A stretch of DNA of 64,000 nt, from positions 744,001 to 808,000 of the forward strand of contig JAYKKR010000004.1 of the NCBI GenBank assembly GCA_036971615.1, given 5' to 3'. The notes beneath the pieces are model-generated. The model saw only the letters and a list, made by a program, of their open reading frames with translations, was not told where the DNA came from and made no database searches. Shown here one piece after another: positions 11,937-25,702 of the stretch. Made by a program: the position numbers and the translations under genes. Numbering within the stretch: the first letter of the stretch is position 1; every line of letters begins with the position of its first letter. This DNA is from Amyloporia xantha. Taxonomy: Eukaryota > Basidiomycota > Agaricomycetes > Polyporales > Adustoporiaceae.

Positions 11937-14369
11937 CATAGCAGTATGTTTCAAATGGGATACGTCACACTGGCAGTCAACGATCCAAGTGCATGGCTAT
12001 ATTTGTCCCAGAATATGGCCGAATAGATGGAGTGCAAGATGCCATCAAAGTCGGCCTCGAGGCTGCGTTCTGCGCAATGAGCTTGCCCGCTCATCTACGG
12101 TTTGTCCAGAGGCGGTCTATTCTCTCTTGCGTTGACTGGACCTCCTTGGCATAGTGGCGCCTCCTCCATAATTATCAATTATTCACACTTAGCAGGGCAT
12201 ACTAAACGGCTGAGCACTTGGAGGCCCGGGACTTGAGGCTTTATTACTGCACCTGGTGACGACTCGGATGGAGTCACTCTAGCATTTAAGTAGTACTGTG
12301 CACGAGTTTCATATGGATCTTATCATACTCACTAAAGTGCTGAGTCTTCGCTTGAAGTCTGCGATCTGGCGGTGTTCCAGTTGTGCGCAATCCAGGTATG
12401 CCGAGACTATACATGTCTTTCGGTTGCTCACAGAATCACTGACTACGAACACTTTCGTTAGGGATTACAAGGATGCTTGTGTTACTCAAATACTAGTCTG
12501 CGCACGTGCGACGGGCGCATTGTTGAGCTGCTTCATGTACACCATGTTTGTGTCCGTGCTGCAGCACCAGTAGGGACGGTGGTGCGTGGCTGAGCGTGAG
12601 GCGACAGGGCGTGCAATGCTGTTCGTGCACATCCCTTTTGGTGAACTCATCCTTCCTGTGAAGGCTGAGTCAAACGTCGCTCATGATCCATGATGTGCTG
12701 ATTTGTTTATTCTATCCAAAAGGTGACGAGAGGGTGTGGAACTTCATTGTACGTGGCTCACTCTGGAGTCATTTCGGCGGACATTGCTGTGACACCTGGC
12801 ACGCACCACTACAACTCTCAAGGCGAGATCAGAGTTCTGCATCTGGAGATCTCCCTGAGTACGACCCATCCATACATCCAGGTACACTCGCAATTCGTCT
12901 TTGCCTGGCGTTTAGTCTTTTGATCCGTCACTACAATCACACAGCGACTGATCGGGGCACCTGCACCGCAGTCAGCAGTGTGCCGCGTCAGTCCTCCATT
13001 CGAAATCCAAGATGTCGAACACCCGCGACGGCTGAGAGTACGAGTCAACATCTAGGGCACGGCGTTCACAGAGTCTGGGAGGGTACGTACCACGCTTCGC
13101 TTCGCCATTCTGTCTGTTTCTCATACCGTGCTGTCTGTGACAGTCGATTCTCGCGATCGGATGCCACAGCCAAGTCGCGCGCATATGTATGAGTCGAGGG
13201 GCGCTGTTCAGGGGCCGTACGACTCGCATAGGACACTTTTGCGTCTGCTCTGACTGTGCCCCGTCCGCCCCGCATGCCCTGCATTTGATATTCAATTGTC
13301 TCGCAGGCCATTCGGACGACTATTCGAAGATTTCCTCGTCCGTCGACATGGCATAGTGAGCATCCCTGGGCATAGGGGGCATGATTCGGGAGATCATTCG
13401 AGAACTATGGGCCTTGCGCGCGATGCACGATCCGGATGGCTGGAGATAGACACCCGACGGGATGTCAGTGAGCGCAAATGGCGTCGCGACGTCAGGGGAC
13501 ACACTGGACGTTCTCGCTGCGTCTCCAGCGGGTCGTGGGCATCTTTCCGCATGGGTATTGTGTCGGCCCTGTGCCTCTGTCAAGCGCGCCGGACAAAATT
13601 TGAGCATTTGTCGTCCAGCGAGATGGCTAGGGGCGCCGTCTGGGCGGAATGAGACGGTGCATACACGCTTGCGCTGTCGATCGTGAGCACACCCTACCCC
13701 TCTGAACGTCGTGCAAGCGAAATTGAAGAACTTGCGTTCTGGCGAAACGGCCGGGTCGGCGAGTCGGAGAACGTACGGGATGTCTGCTCTGTTGTGCGGA
13801 CCATCTTGCAAGTTTGAATCATTGTTTCTTGGGCTCACACAATGGACAGGCAGAGCCGATGCATAAACAGCGTTGATTTGGAGACAAACCCCTCGCGAGC
13901 CGCTGTGGGATAGCGTGATAGGGTTCGGGTCTATCTCACCAGGGTTGAGCACACGTCCTTGGTGGGCCCTATTGGCAAGCAGCCTCCTTGCCGCCGGCCA
14001 TGTGCTATGGCCCATGGGAGAAGGTGTTCGGGACGAGGTCGATTTGGATTTGTTTGAACGTGTCGGCGGGTGCATGTCCCTGGAGGAGCGACTTGGCCAT
14101 TGTGCGGATCGAGGGGAGTGATTCATCGAGCGATGCACTTGCCAAAGCGGGTGCAGCGATGAGGGCCGTGAGTACGGAGAAATGCATTGCGAAGGCGCGA
14201 CTGCTTGCCAGTCGCATTGACCTTCCACTGAGCGCCACCCTGATCTGAGTCAGGTGCTAAGAAGGAGTCTGGCAGGCGACTGTGAAGGCATGTCAATTTT
14301 CAAACACTGTCTGTCGCCCATTTTTCTTGAGCTTCTTGTTTGCTAGCTTATTCACAAAATATCCCCCTC
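11937..14369. other. 2.4-kb gene-poor stretch
   Basis: I see no gene I can support with confidence. Open frames occur on both strands, the longest being 302 codons at 13320-14228 (-). They overlap each other, have compositions typical of chance frames in GC-rich DNA, and show no motif. One possible secreted-protein start near 14201 (-) is listed separately. Confidence 0.5.
14005..14201 (-). CDS. possible first exon of a secreted protein
   Basis: Read on the minus strand from the ATG at 14201, the frame begins MHFSVLTALIAAPALASA, a classic signal peptide with a hydrophobic core and an A-x-A cleavage site. About 45 residues follow before a stop. I could not connect it to further exons downstream, where the only long frame (to 13320) has no recognisable domain. 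It may be a small secreted protein, the start of a longer spliced gene, or chance. Confidence 0.25.
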
Positions 14370-17300
14370 ATGAGCTCATCCTTGGGGCCTCCCGAGCCTC
14401 CCGACTTGGAGCCTGTAGGGACTCTGGCTGCCGAGTTAACAGAGCAACCGGAAAATGCGGCCTTCTTTGATTGTGAGCGCGGGGCATGCGAGAAGGAACA
14501 CTATCCCCCCGGCGAGACGGGTCGCCATTATGTACATAATCAACATTTTGATGCTTCTTCCGGAGGCATTTGGGTCTGTGATCGATGCAATGCCTATTAC
14601 CAAAGCAAGAGAGGCACTGTGCGGCGCACCAAGGGTAGGGTTACTTGTTCACTCTTGCTGCCACATTTCATGTTGACTAAACGGTGGGTTTCCAGATGCG
14701 AAAAGAAAAAGCAAAACATTCCATTCTGGCCTGAAGACAGGGGACTGGAGATTCAAAAACATGTGGCGCAAAGTCAGCGTGGCGGTTGGTGGAATTCCAA
14801 ATCCAAACCCTAATTGACAGCTGACGTGATGCATGCTCCAGAGCCTAGCGTCGCAGTGCAGGCAATTGGGCCAGCTGGGAGACCTACCGCGAACTTCGGA
14901 CCACTACCACCCCAGTTCGGTGTACCACCCTTTGGGAACCCACAGCAACCTTCCGGCGCTGCAGGTCAGGTTCTCCCATGGAGCGCATATGCTCCTTCAA
15001 GTTCCCATACTGCACATGCGATGGGACGTGGGCCAATTTCCCCTGGTGGCCCGAACATCGCGCTCCCTGGTGGCTACGTCAACTTATTTCCACAACCGCC
15101 ACAAGTCACTCGCCCGCTAGTCAATCCGGGATACACCCACAGCCACGCATCATGGAGTCAGATGCGAGCAATCATGCAGCAGCAAGCCTACCGTGATGTG
15201 AGTGGCAAGGTGGTCGTCGTTGATGCTCAACTGGTACGAGAGGAGCCAGGAAAAACTAAAAAGACACCTATCGTTGTATGTTATCCTGCTGATAGTTTCT
15301 AATGCGCCGGTTCATATGTTGACTGTGTGATAAATATAGCACGAAGTCGTTGATAATGTTCCTGTTGATATCGGCGTCAGGGAACTGAAGAGAATTTGCT
15401 TCACTGCGATTCACGAAGAATGGAATCGCATCAACAATGGCATTCCATTCGAGCTCCCTTCGACCAACTCCAACTTCGCAACAAGCTCGGGGTCAGATTG
15501 GAGGCACCGGTCAATCCATCAGAGCCTGATAATGCGGCCATTCGGAAGGAGTTCTACAAGGTCCCGGGGGCAAGAATGCAGGGAAGGCAGGTGAGAAGTT
15601 CAAAACGGGCAAGACCATCGTCTATTTGCAGATGCCAGAGAACGTCCATCGTGAATGGCAAAACTGGCTCGATGACCTCTATGCAGCCGAATTAGAGAGT
15701 GAATACCGAAGCACGAATGCTCAGCAATTGCCAGTCCCTGTGAACTCGAAGGATGTGAAACAGAAGCGAAACGTCAAGGGGGAAAGGCGCCGCGATGCTA
15801 GTGGTCCAGGTGGAAACCAAAGGCAGCCCTCTGAGCGCGTGTTGCGCTCCAGATCAACGCTCCGGATCACAAATGGAACAGTGCGTCTAACTTCCTTCAG
15901 TTGAGCCGTCACTCAGATAACAACTTGTTACAGCACGGTGTCAGAGAGACAATGGTCGACTCCGAGTCCAGGATGGACTCTGAAAATTATGTCAGTGCTG
16001 GTGGCTCCCTGACTGGTGTCTCGAAGGCAATGTCAGAAGCGGATGAGCAGCAACCGCTTTTCTACAGTCCGATGAGGCACTCGGAGATGATGAGTAGTGC
16101 TCGTCTGACCCCCGACTCGCAGGCATCGGCCATGGGTCAAGGTTTTCGAGGCTTGCAGATCGAGGTTGGCGCGGATGTATTCCAGTTCAACACCCAGAGA
16201 ACTGACTGATAATATTTCAGGCCTCCGAGTCGTCCAACTTGAATAGGACTAATGACCTCAGCGCTTCCAATTGGACGCCGTGACCACAACTTGAAGCCTG
16301 CGAAGCATTCTTTATCGGTACGTTCACCATTACCTCACCACTTGACCAGAATATGAGTGACTCAGTTGTACCAGGACCATACACTAGCAGACTCAGATTC
16401 ACCCGCTGCATCGACATCAAGCAGTCTGCCTTCAAAGTGTCCTCGTCTGGAGAACCACTTGACACCGGATCTGCGAGTCAACCTTCTTTCGGCCCTTCAA
16501 GCACAAGGCCAACGAAAGGGCACTGTACCGATCGCTCGCACTTTATGTATGTGTATCATGACACTGCTTTCTTCAATTTCTAAACTCACACTGAATGACA
16601 CTACAAGTCGACACCTGTTTGGTGCCCGTCGTCGTCAGAAGGGTCATACATCCAAGCTCTTTCGCAGCTGTCTGTGCAGCGACAGAGTCGCAAAAGGGAC
16701 ACTTTGGTCCTGCGCTCTCGGGCACGATTGTACTTGAAAACGCGAAGCGTGCTGACATGAATGGCTCGTTCAAGAAAGCATGGTTCGGCACGATCAATGT
16801 CACGCCTTCATTGTTTTCATCTGTCGATCGGCAAGTCTGTATCAAGCAGACATTCTATAGGCAGAACGGTGAACTCCTGACTTACGATGGAAGGCGCCAA
16901 GCGAAAGACTTGATCGTCGAAGTACATTGTCTCGTATGGGCCCAGGTGCTCCTAGCCCTGGCCAAAACGTGGATTGAGGAGCGCCTCGTCATGCTTGGAG
17001 ACTTGCCCTTCGAGCTCCCTGACATGCGCTATGTTGATGCAGCCTTGGCGAATGAACAAGGCGGCGAGAAGGCAGTGTACCTTGTTGAAGAGATCATAGG
17101 TAGCGGAGAAGGCAAATTCACGAAGTACATTAACAACGACTCAGCGATTCCACTGCAGCAGCGCTCTCAGGAGGCGAATCTGCGAGCTGAGTATCTTGCA
17201 TTTACACAGCATGTACAGTACTGGCAGACAGGGAAGGTTGCATACGTCACAGACTATCAAGGTATGTTCGTAATCATGATCTATGTAGCGGTGTAATGAG

Positions 17301-17638
17301 GACTCGTACTAAAATATTTCGCAGGTGGACGCACACTCCTGACAGACCCCAGATCATGACCCATCCGTGCGCATCTTTCGCTCCACATGCAGCGACGACA
17401 ACAACACACTAACCCCTGGTTATACAGTGCTCTTGGCCCCATTTTTGCTGAAGGAAACATACCAGCAGGCTATCATGAGTTCGAACGTCAACACCAGTGC
17501 AACCAGTTCTGCGAATTCTTTGAAGTCCCCAGCGACTATGATGCATGGCCTCTTGACGCACTTCTTCAAGCTTGGGAGGATGAGCAGCGAGACGAGGACA
17601 TGGTGTTGGAAACGGCAGAGGCAGCCCCAAAATCGTAG
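14370..17638 (+). CDS. atypical fungal alpha-kinase (MHCK/EF2K type)
   Basis: Supported exons: 14370-14634, 14696-14788, 14842-15275, 15340-about 15590, about 15590-15880, 15934-about 16164, 16366-16546, 16608-17261, 17325-17366 and 17428-17638; two junctions (15.5-15.6 and 16.16-16.36 kb) are unresolved. The N-terminus has a Cys/His cluster (CERGACEKEHY, WVCDRC) like a zinc site. A Pro-rich linker and KTIVYLQMPENVHREW follow. The C-terminal catalytic domain shows GKFTKYINN, LAFTQHVQYW, VTDYQG, LTDPQ and the zinc-binding signature HQCNQFC. Alpha-kinases phosphorylate Ser/Thr; substrates of the expanded Agaricomycete family are unknown. The LTDPQ motif is reached only by assuming one missing C in the run at 17347-17350. 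The gene stands alone with no operon-like partner. Confidence 0.85.
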
Positions 17639-18950
17639 ATATCGGGCAGCGCAGAGACCACGTATTCAACGTGAAATTGTGAATGTGAATTTGTTTGTAG
17701 AGAAATAACATTCAAACGTAACATGGTGCATATCGCCCAATCTATGAACGATGTCCAATGTCCAAGTTAGAACAGACGATGTACGACAGCCCGACTGCCT
17801 ACGATCGAACTCGAAGGAGTTGCCTGAACAGGCAACTCACAATAGGCGCCCGAAACTGCCGCGTCCCAATGGATGCATAATTGAAGTAATACTCCTGGGG
17901 CATAAATTGCTAAGCAAAAAGGAGTAGTCCATGGGTTCATAATATACAAAATAGACTTTTTGGCCACTAAAAATTGTAACTCCTGGGAGGACGAACATAT
18001 GCTTTTGCTTTCGCCGAAAAGTGGGCGCCAATGCTGGCGGGTCACATGAGAGCTGGTGGCATGTGACTGTCTGTCTTGCTGGCGCCGCCGACCTTAGGCT
18101 TTGGTGCCTTCGCTGAGCTCGATGGTTCCCTTTATGTTCTTCCAAGCTCCCCGTCCTCAGGCTGTCGTCTTCGACAGGGCCATGAGGAACGACATGAGGA
18201 ATCGGTTTCGTGAGAGTCCGCCTCGCTCGCGAACAACAGCTCGCATGCCTCTCGCTCGCGAATGACAGCTCGCGTGCCCCCTAAGTACGCACCGTCTCCA
18301 GATGCCTTGCACTGTCATACGGCCCCGTCGTCCTGTGGGAGTACGACGTGACATTTCGCAGCGAAGGCGCTCTGCTCCATGTGCCCTTGCTGACTCTGCC
18401 TGCCATCGGCTGTCAGGGCGGTCGCTTCTCCAGGCTGCGCCCGCATTGTAGCTATTCGTCGTACTGGTGAACGCCGTCCATTCCCTGCGATAGTTTCGGC
18501 AATCGCGTGCATCATTGCCCCCGATCTGTTCTGCACCTGATGGCAGTACGCGCCGCGACAGCCTTAGTATGCCTGTGAACATCAGGATATCCACCGCTTT
18601 TCGAGCGAGGGCTCTGTTCAGCTGAGCTTTCACCTGATCACTCGCTGCAGCCGCAACTTCCACCATAGAGCTGGCTCGGTTATTGGAAGTGATATTCTTG
18701 GCTAGTACTTCGTTATTGCTTTACAGTACTTCATTCTTGCTTTACAGTGATAGACAATAGAGAAAATATGTTATTTTTCGGTATGGATAAATACATTACA
18801 TTATCGCAGTGGCAATGTCTGCTGAGTCGAAAGGCTGACCGTAGGTGGGAAGGCCATGCTGTACTTGCAGATAGCACATTCCCGATCGACATGTCCGGGG
18901 TCCTTGCACCCGGCAGACCGGCAAAGCCAAATAAGATCAGTGGCACCGAG
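17639..18950. other. intergenic, no supported gene
   Basis: Minus-strand frames at 17767-18145 and 18157-18666 lack motifs and splice context. A short tandem duplication (about 21 bp, tacttcrttmttgctttacag) lies near 18703-18748. I see nothing else recognisable. Confidence 0.45.
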
Positions 18951-19311
18951 CAGATCAGTCCCTGTTGCCATAGGGCCGAAATCCGGCCAGTCCTGGCGCG
19001 GAATTGGACAGGCCGGTCGAGCCGACAGGCATCTCCTCAGACGCCTCTTCGGTCCCCTGCCGAATGCTCTTCCGTGATCCAGATGGCGTGCAGACAGCGC
19101 CGAACAATTCCAGCACCGCCCGATGAGCAGATCGGCCTTTTTTGCGAGGCTTTAGCGATTTTAAGAGGTTCGATCCCATTTGGGGCCGAAATTAGGCCTT
19201 TTGCCGCAAGGTTATGTGCCCAAAGTCCGAATTGGGCGTCGGGTGAGGTCCGAACGAAGGACGATTTGGGATCGAGGCTCTTGGGGGATTCGCCGGGGTC
19301 CTATTTAAATA
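18951..19311 (+). repeat. dispersed repeat, copy 2
   Basis: Inverted counterpart of 6444-6648. It starts cagatcagtccctgttgcca and ends ggggtcctatttaaata. It is 156 bp longer than copy 1, so one copy has an internal deletion or the other an insertion. A frame of 255 codons (18747-19514) runs through it but has no motif and is judged accidental. Confidence 0.7.
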
Positions 19312-19826
19312 CAGTCGCCTGTAATGAGTCGAACTTGCTGCATACGTGCTTAAAGGTGCATGGATATATAACATGGGCTATAAAATTGTATGTACAATGT
19401 GTCTGGTGGTTATTTGGAACTGGCTGGCGGAGCTGCCAATATCTGCAAGTTGAGTACGGCTACTATCCAGGTCCTAACGCCACCTTCAGGGCCAGGCACC
19501 AGATAGGTCTATAATCATGCCCAGGACCTTGCTTTGAATCTTGTCAATGCACATTTTAGGCGGAAATGCACTGGTGCATACATCCTGGAGAAGCTGATTT
19601 CAGAGAACCTCCTTGAATCTCAAGTCACCCTTGTCAAAGCCAGCGTGAATTGCATTTACCGCAGCCATGGCCACGGACAGTCCGCTTCGACATTGACAAG
19701 TTTAGAATGTTTATCTCCACTACCGTAGTGACATTGAGTCATTACGCGACGCACACTTCGTGCCGTGAGAGATATTATTCTCGAGATTAAGCATTACATA
19801 CTCCACATAGATGCAGCAAGAATTGG
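19312..19826. other. intergenic, 3' side of RAD17
   Basis: No gene seen. The sequence downstream of the RAD17 stop contains only short frames without motifs. Confidence 0.45.
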
Positions 19827-22800
19827 TCAGAACTCTTCGATATCATCTCCTTCCAGCCATCCACCCCCTCCAGGTGCATCCTCGCCAACACCAGCCGATA
19901 GACCGACATTCACTGGTCCACCATCGTCCTCGTCGGGAACAGTGTCTTCAGGGACATCCCCGTCATCAGCTAGTTGCGCCGATGCTCTCATGTTGTCACT
20001 GAAGTCCAGCTTTGAGAAAAGCCTGTGTGTCGTCGGCACTGGGGAGAGGCTGCCAACTATAAGGCCGTCAATACTGGAATCGGTTGCATGCAACTGAACG
20101 CACCCGCTAGATCCCGGGCTTTCAGCACGGCTCCAAGCTCTAGAGCGATGTCCCGCCTACTCCAAGCCCCGACGACCCGTTCTTCGTCCTGAAAGTGGAG
20201 TCAGTTGTGTCACTAACTCCGGACAAAAGGTCAATGGACGAGCAGACCTACATTCTGGAGCCATATCTGGACGTCCCTCAATCCGTCTCCTGCCCCTCGC
20301 TCCCGCTGGAGCGCATCGAAGAATGCAGGCTTGTAAGGAGTCTGACTCCGTCTGATGACAGGCGACGGCAGGGAATGTAGCGTGCTGAGAGTAAGGAGGT
20401 GGAAGTGGTGTGGATTTGCTTGATGCCACTGTGCATACATAGGTTATGTGAGAATCAAACTGACGCTTACAATAGAAAGTTCTATAGCAAGAGGAAAACA
20501 GAGGCAACGAACTGCATACCGATTCGCCACCGCTAGAGTCAATCCAACTGAGCCAGTCAGCCTCCGCATCACACTCTTCCAAAGTGTTGCAGTATTGTGT
20601 ATAATTCTGGTGGATGTAAAGCGAGAGCAGCGAAGCATCGATAGGAGAGTCTGCATATAACACCTATGATTACGTTATAATCAGCTCAAGCTCAATTGAA
20701 TTGTTTTTCGGACATGCGTCCAAAAGGTGCGTCGATTAGTTACTCACCTCGACGTCAACTCTAGAAGCCCGCCGCTCGTGCTCTTTCAGATGCAGAGGAA
20801 GTCGTGGCGGATCCTTGAGCCTTGCGTCGAGTTCCCTGTCCCGTTCCTTGTCTTTGGCAGATGCTGAAGGATTTGGTGGATCGCCCTTCCCTACAAACCG
20901 CCGTCTCTATCAGTTTCCATAGCCCAAGAAAGGCAGGAAATCTCTTCCTTACGCTTATTGTATAACACCTTCCCCAGTAAATGGAACAGCGCCAGGCTCT
21001 GTTCGCGACGCGTTACTGCCTCCATGACTACTCTCGCTGGTGGACCTTTCTTCTTACTCCCTTTCGCACCCTTCCCTCCGCTACTGACGTCTGCAACACA
21101 GGTGAACTGGAGTGCCATTACAGCACTGCGGATGTCGCCGTTAGAGGAATCAACCACGAGGTTGAGCACGTCTTTCGATGGCGGGGTACCTTGTGCGGAG
21201 CGGTAGTGACTGTTAAGGAGCCTCTGGAGAGCGGGGCGCATGAGGGTGGGCGCAATGGGGTTGAAGCTGCGTAAATAAGTATTTTGCATTGAGTGTGACG
21301 AATAAAATGAAGAGTCGCTGTACACTCACCGGATCTGTGTGACATAAGGCGAATTAAGAAGGGTTGGTGGCAACACACTTCGTACGTCGATAGCCTCCTT
21401 TTGACGTCTCCATCCACCCATATCGTTCTCGGTATCTTCGCCGCGTATCCCAGTATCGCTGATGATGAGCACTAATGGCGCGGCACTCACCGCAGGTAGA
21501 GACACGAAAGTTTCAAGCGCTGCATGGAACGCGTCTTGTGTACTATGATGCAAGATATTCGGGAGGTCTTCCAGCAGGATAATCTGCCGGTTTGACGATG
21601 ACACATCAGACGTGGAAGTTGACCCGGCGGTGGAAGTAGGAGTGGATGAATACGGCTGGCTTTGACTTTGCGTTGGAGGCCGAGAGCTTTGCGATGATTG
21701 TGAAGCTTGCGAGGACCGACTTTGGCTGCCGGATGGATGAAGAGGGTGAGAAAAGATCGAGCGGCAGCTTGATGCGCGCGCCAGGAACGTCCTGAACTTA
21801 TCCGCGAGGCCTTCGTATTCCATAAGTTCTCCTGCTTCCGGGTCGTACTCGTCTTCGTCATCACGAGAGAAGCGTTCATCCATGCTGTTCCGCCATTCCA
21901 GGATCTCAAATTCAAGCTCGCGCGACAATACCCGCACAGTAGCCGTCTTTGCTGTACCGGCTGGACCAGTCAGGGCAAGAATACGCTGCACATCTATCTT
22001 CAGTCGCGATATGCCAAGCGAGTCCGAGCCACCATACCCTGTATTTTTTCAACTTGCCCGAAGGTCCTCCAGTGAAAGCCTCGAGTAGCCATTGGCGAAG
22101 ATCTTGTACTTTGCGCTTGTGGACAGCTAGATCTTCCTGCAGATCGGTCAACAACAACAAGATGCTGAGGAGATAGAGCGACGTACTTCGGTCACGGGCT
22201 GGTACTTGTCCACCCATAGTCGATCATCTGCGCAGTACTCCGCCTCAGGCACGCCTCTTAGGAATAACACAGAAGATCGAGAACATACCGGATATAACTA
22301 GGCTCTCCTGTCCGACGCCCTCGCTCTCCATCGCTTTCCCTTTGCCCTTCGAGCCGCTTCCATCAGGCTGGCTTCCGGTCAAGTCGAATACCGGTGGTCT
22401 CGCGATCTGTATACTGAGACAATCATTATCGTCTCAACTCGCCACCAGACTCGTTTTTGATACGCGATGTGGAACTATTCCCTCGATCATTAACCAGACA
22501 ATTTTTGACGTTTTAGCAATTGTCGATAACCATTCGAAAAGCTTGGGATGAAACAGAGAATGAACACAAGGACTCTACCCCATCTCTCTGATAGAGCTGT
22601 TCGCTGATGAGAGAAAAAACTTTCGAGAAACGTCTACAGGTCCTTCCACATCTCTGGCGTCCGAGGGGTGGGCGGACCGTCTCCCAATCGCCCAGACCCC
22701 AGCACTGTTTCCGTTGTAGTCGCCACTCGCATTCAATGGCCTCTCTACGCGCTCCCGTTCGTAGTATGCCGCCAGTTCAGGAGCACCCCTCGCGTAGTCA

Positions 22801-22974
22801 CTCCGCACGACGATCGACATGCGAAACACATACCGATGACAAAGGTTTCGTCTTCTGCTTCTTTGTGGGTGGCGGACCAGTTATATCTGGTGAATCCAGA
22901 CGTATGGGCCTAAGCTGCGACGACGAGTGTGCTTTAGATTTCTTGCGAGATGTGGAGGGTTTCCGAGATGCCAT
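19827..22974 (-). CDS. RAD17: RAD17 checkpoint clamp loader
   Basis: Large subunit of the clamp loader that, with RFC2-5, places the 9-1-1 checkpoint clamp on damaged DNA in the nucleus. Starting at 22974, a basic nuclear-type N-terminus (KKSKAHSSS, PPTKKQKTK) is followed, after a first intron of about 0.4 kb, by LWVDKYQP, EDLAVHKRKV, Walker A GPAGTAKTA (near 21965) and the Walker-B-like ILLEDLPNI (near 21575). A Ser/Gln-rich insert lies between. Downstream are LMRPALQRLL, LFHLLGKVLYNKR, ADSPIDASLLSLYIHQNY, FHLLTLSTLHSLPSPV and a very acidic C-terminus (GDDIEEF, stop at 19827). About nine introns with normal ends. Walker A has Ala where most AAA+ proteins have the last Gly; other fungal Rad17 proteins also deviate there. 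It is transcribed away from the OYE gene, sharing about 480 bp of upstream DNA. Confidence 0.92.
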
Positions 22975-23458
22975 GAGTGTGGTCGAAAGGATATGCAGTA
23001 CAAAGGCAGACCTTGTACTCGCGTTGACGCGTGTTACTGCAGACGCGTCGCGGTTTCGTCACGTGTTCTCAACATATCACCGCGATGTCCCAAATCTAGT
23101 AAGGATATTGACTTCAGAACTTCGTCAATTGAATATGCCGGTACATCCTAATGTCGTCGATAAGTGATGTGCCATGAATGCTGCCATGGCTGACCTCAGT
23201 GTTTTAGCTGGGAACTTTGTACTGTTTCCAGCGATGAGGCCATGTGGACTGGACGGCTCTTCTGAAGTACCTTCTTTCGATTGGTAAGTAGGTCCAGGAG
23301 ATGGTCTTACTCAGCGGACGAGATAAGATGCTCAAATGTCAATGCTGTAGACACCTGCGTAGGACTAAATATATATACCGCGATTCGAAATAGCTGCTCC
23401 TCCAATCTCTCTTGCCTCTTGATCTTCCCCTTCATTCAAAGTATTCCTCTGTGCGCCA
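22975..23458. promoter_or_regulatory. shared upstream region of RAD17 (-) and the OYE gene (+), with a TATA box
   Basis: 484 bp between two divergent start codons. taaatatatata at 23366-23377 lies about 80-90 bp before the OYE ATG, followed by a pyrimidine-rich stretch (tcctccaatctctcttgcc), the usual fungal core-promoter layout. No comparable TATA box was found for RAD17. Confidence 0.6.
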
Positions 23459-24954
<1,496 letters not shown>

Positions 24955-25702
24955 AATCGTATCACGTCGAGATTTTGATGCATAAGGAAGTCAACTCAAG
25001 TAGAACGCATTGTAGAGATAATTCAACCGTTTGAATACCTGCCCCTATCGTGGACTCTCCAAGATGCTTGTGTAGCTCCATGATCCGCATTTGACCAATC
25101 TGAAACGTGAAGGCACGAGATAGAGGCAACAAGTACTCTGCAGGCTCAAGTTGCTCGACCGTGGTTATGTAATAGAGGTGTTGTTGACGCAGTACTCACA
25201 TATGCATTCTCTTGCAATGTGGAAACAATGCCCAGAGATTCATGGCAGCATACCTAGTATACGTCTACCCTTTGTTGTGTGCGGTGGCAAATAATTTCAA
25301 AGTGCTCCTATTATTCTGCAGGAAACATTTCCTGTTGATGGCGAAGGTCAATACAAAGGTGCAAATACCTACCGACTGAAGAATACAGTATGTATCATGG
25401 AAACTACCGGATTGTTTAACCCGCAATGAAAGTCTGGGTAACAATATAAAGCGGCGCAGGCTTTCCATAAAATGAATGTTATTTTTTTTCATAAAGGCCT
25501 AGATATGCGAGATATGACAAGAATGAGGTAAAAGAGCGTGTGGTTCCGGCCAGCGGAGCTGTAGGCATAAGGAGTGACATGGTCCGTCAGGACAAATAAG
25601 ACACAGAAAGAAATGTGCTGCGCGGGACAATGGTGGCTCAACAACGAGAGCCTCAGTAAACCTTAGAGAGAGTGCATTTGTTTCGACGATGTTGACGGTC
25701 CA
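24955..25702. other. intergenic between convergent genes
   Basis: Contains the 3' flanks of the OYE gene (+) and the AT-hook gene (-). No gene is seen. Confidence 0.5.

Noticed and set aside
13320..14228. 302-codon minus-strand open frame
   Set aside because: GC-rich, Ser/Arg/Pro/His-heavy composition with overlapping frames on both strands, no domain and no splice logic. Only its upstream neighbour with a signal-peptide start was kept, at low confidence.
18747..19514. 255-codon frame that shares GSRLLGDSPGSYLN with a frame at 6406-6678 (-)
   Set aside because: The shared words come from the repeat at 6444-6648 / 18951-19311 read in opposite directions, not from a conserved protein.
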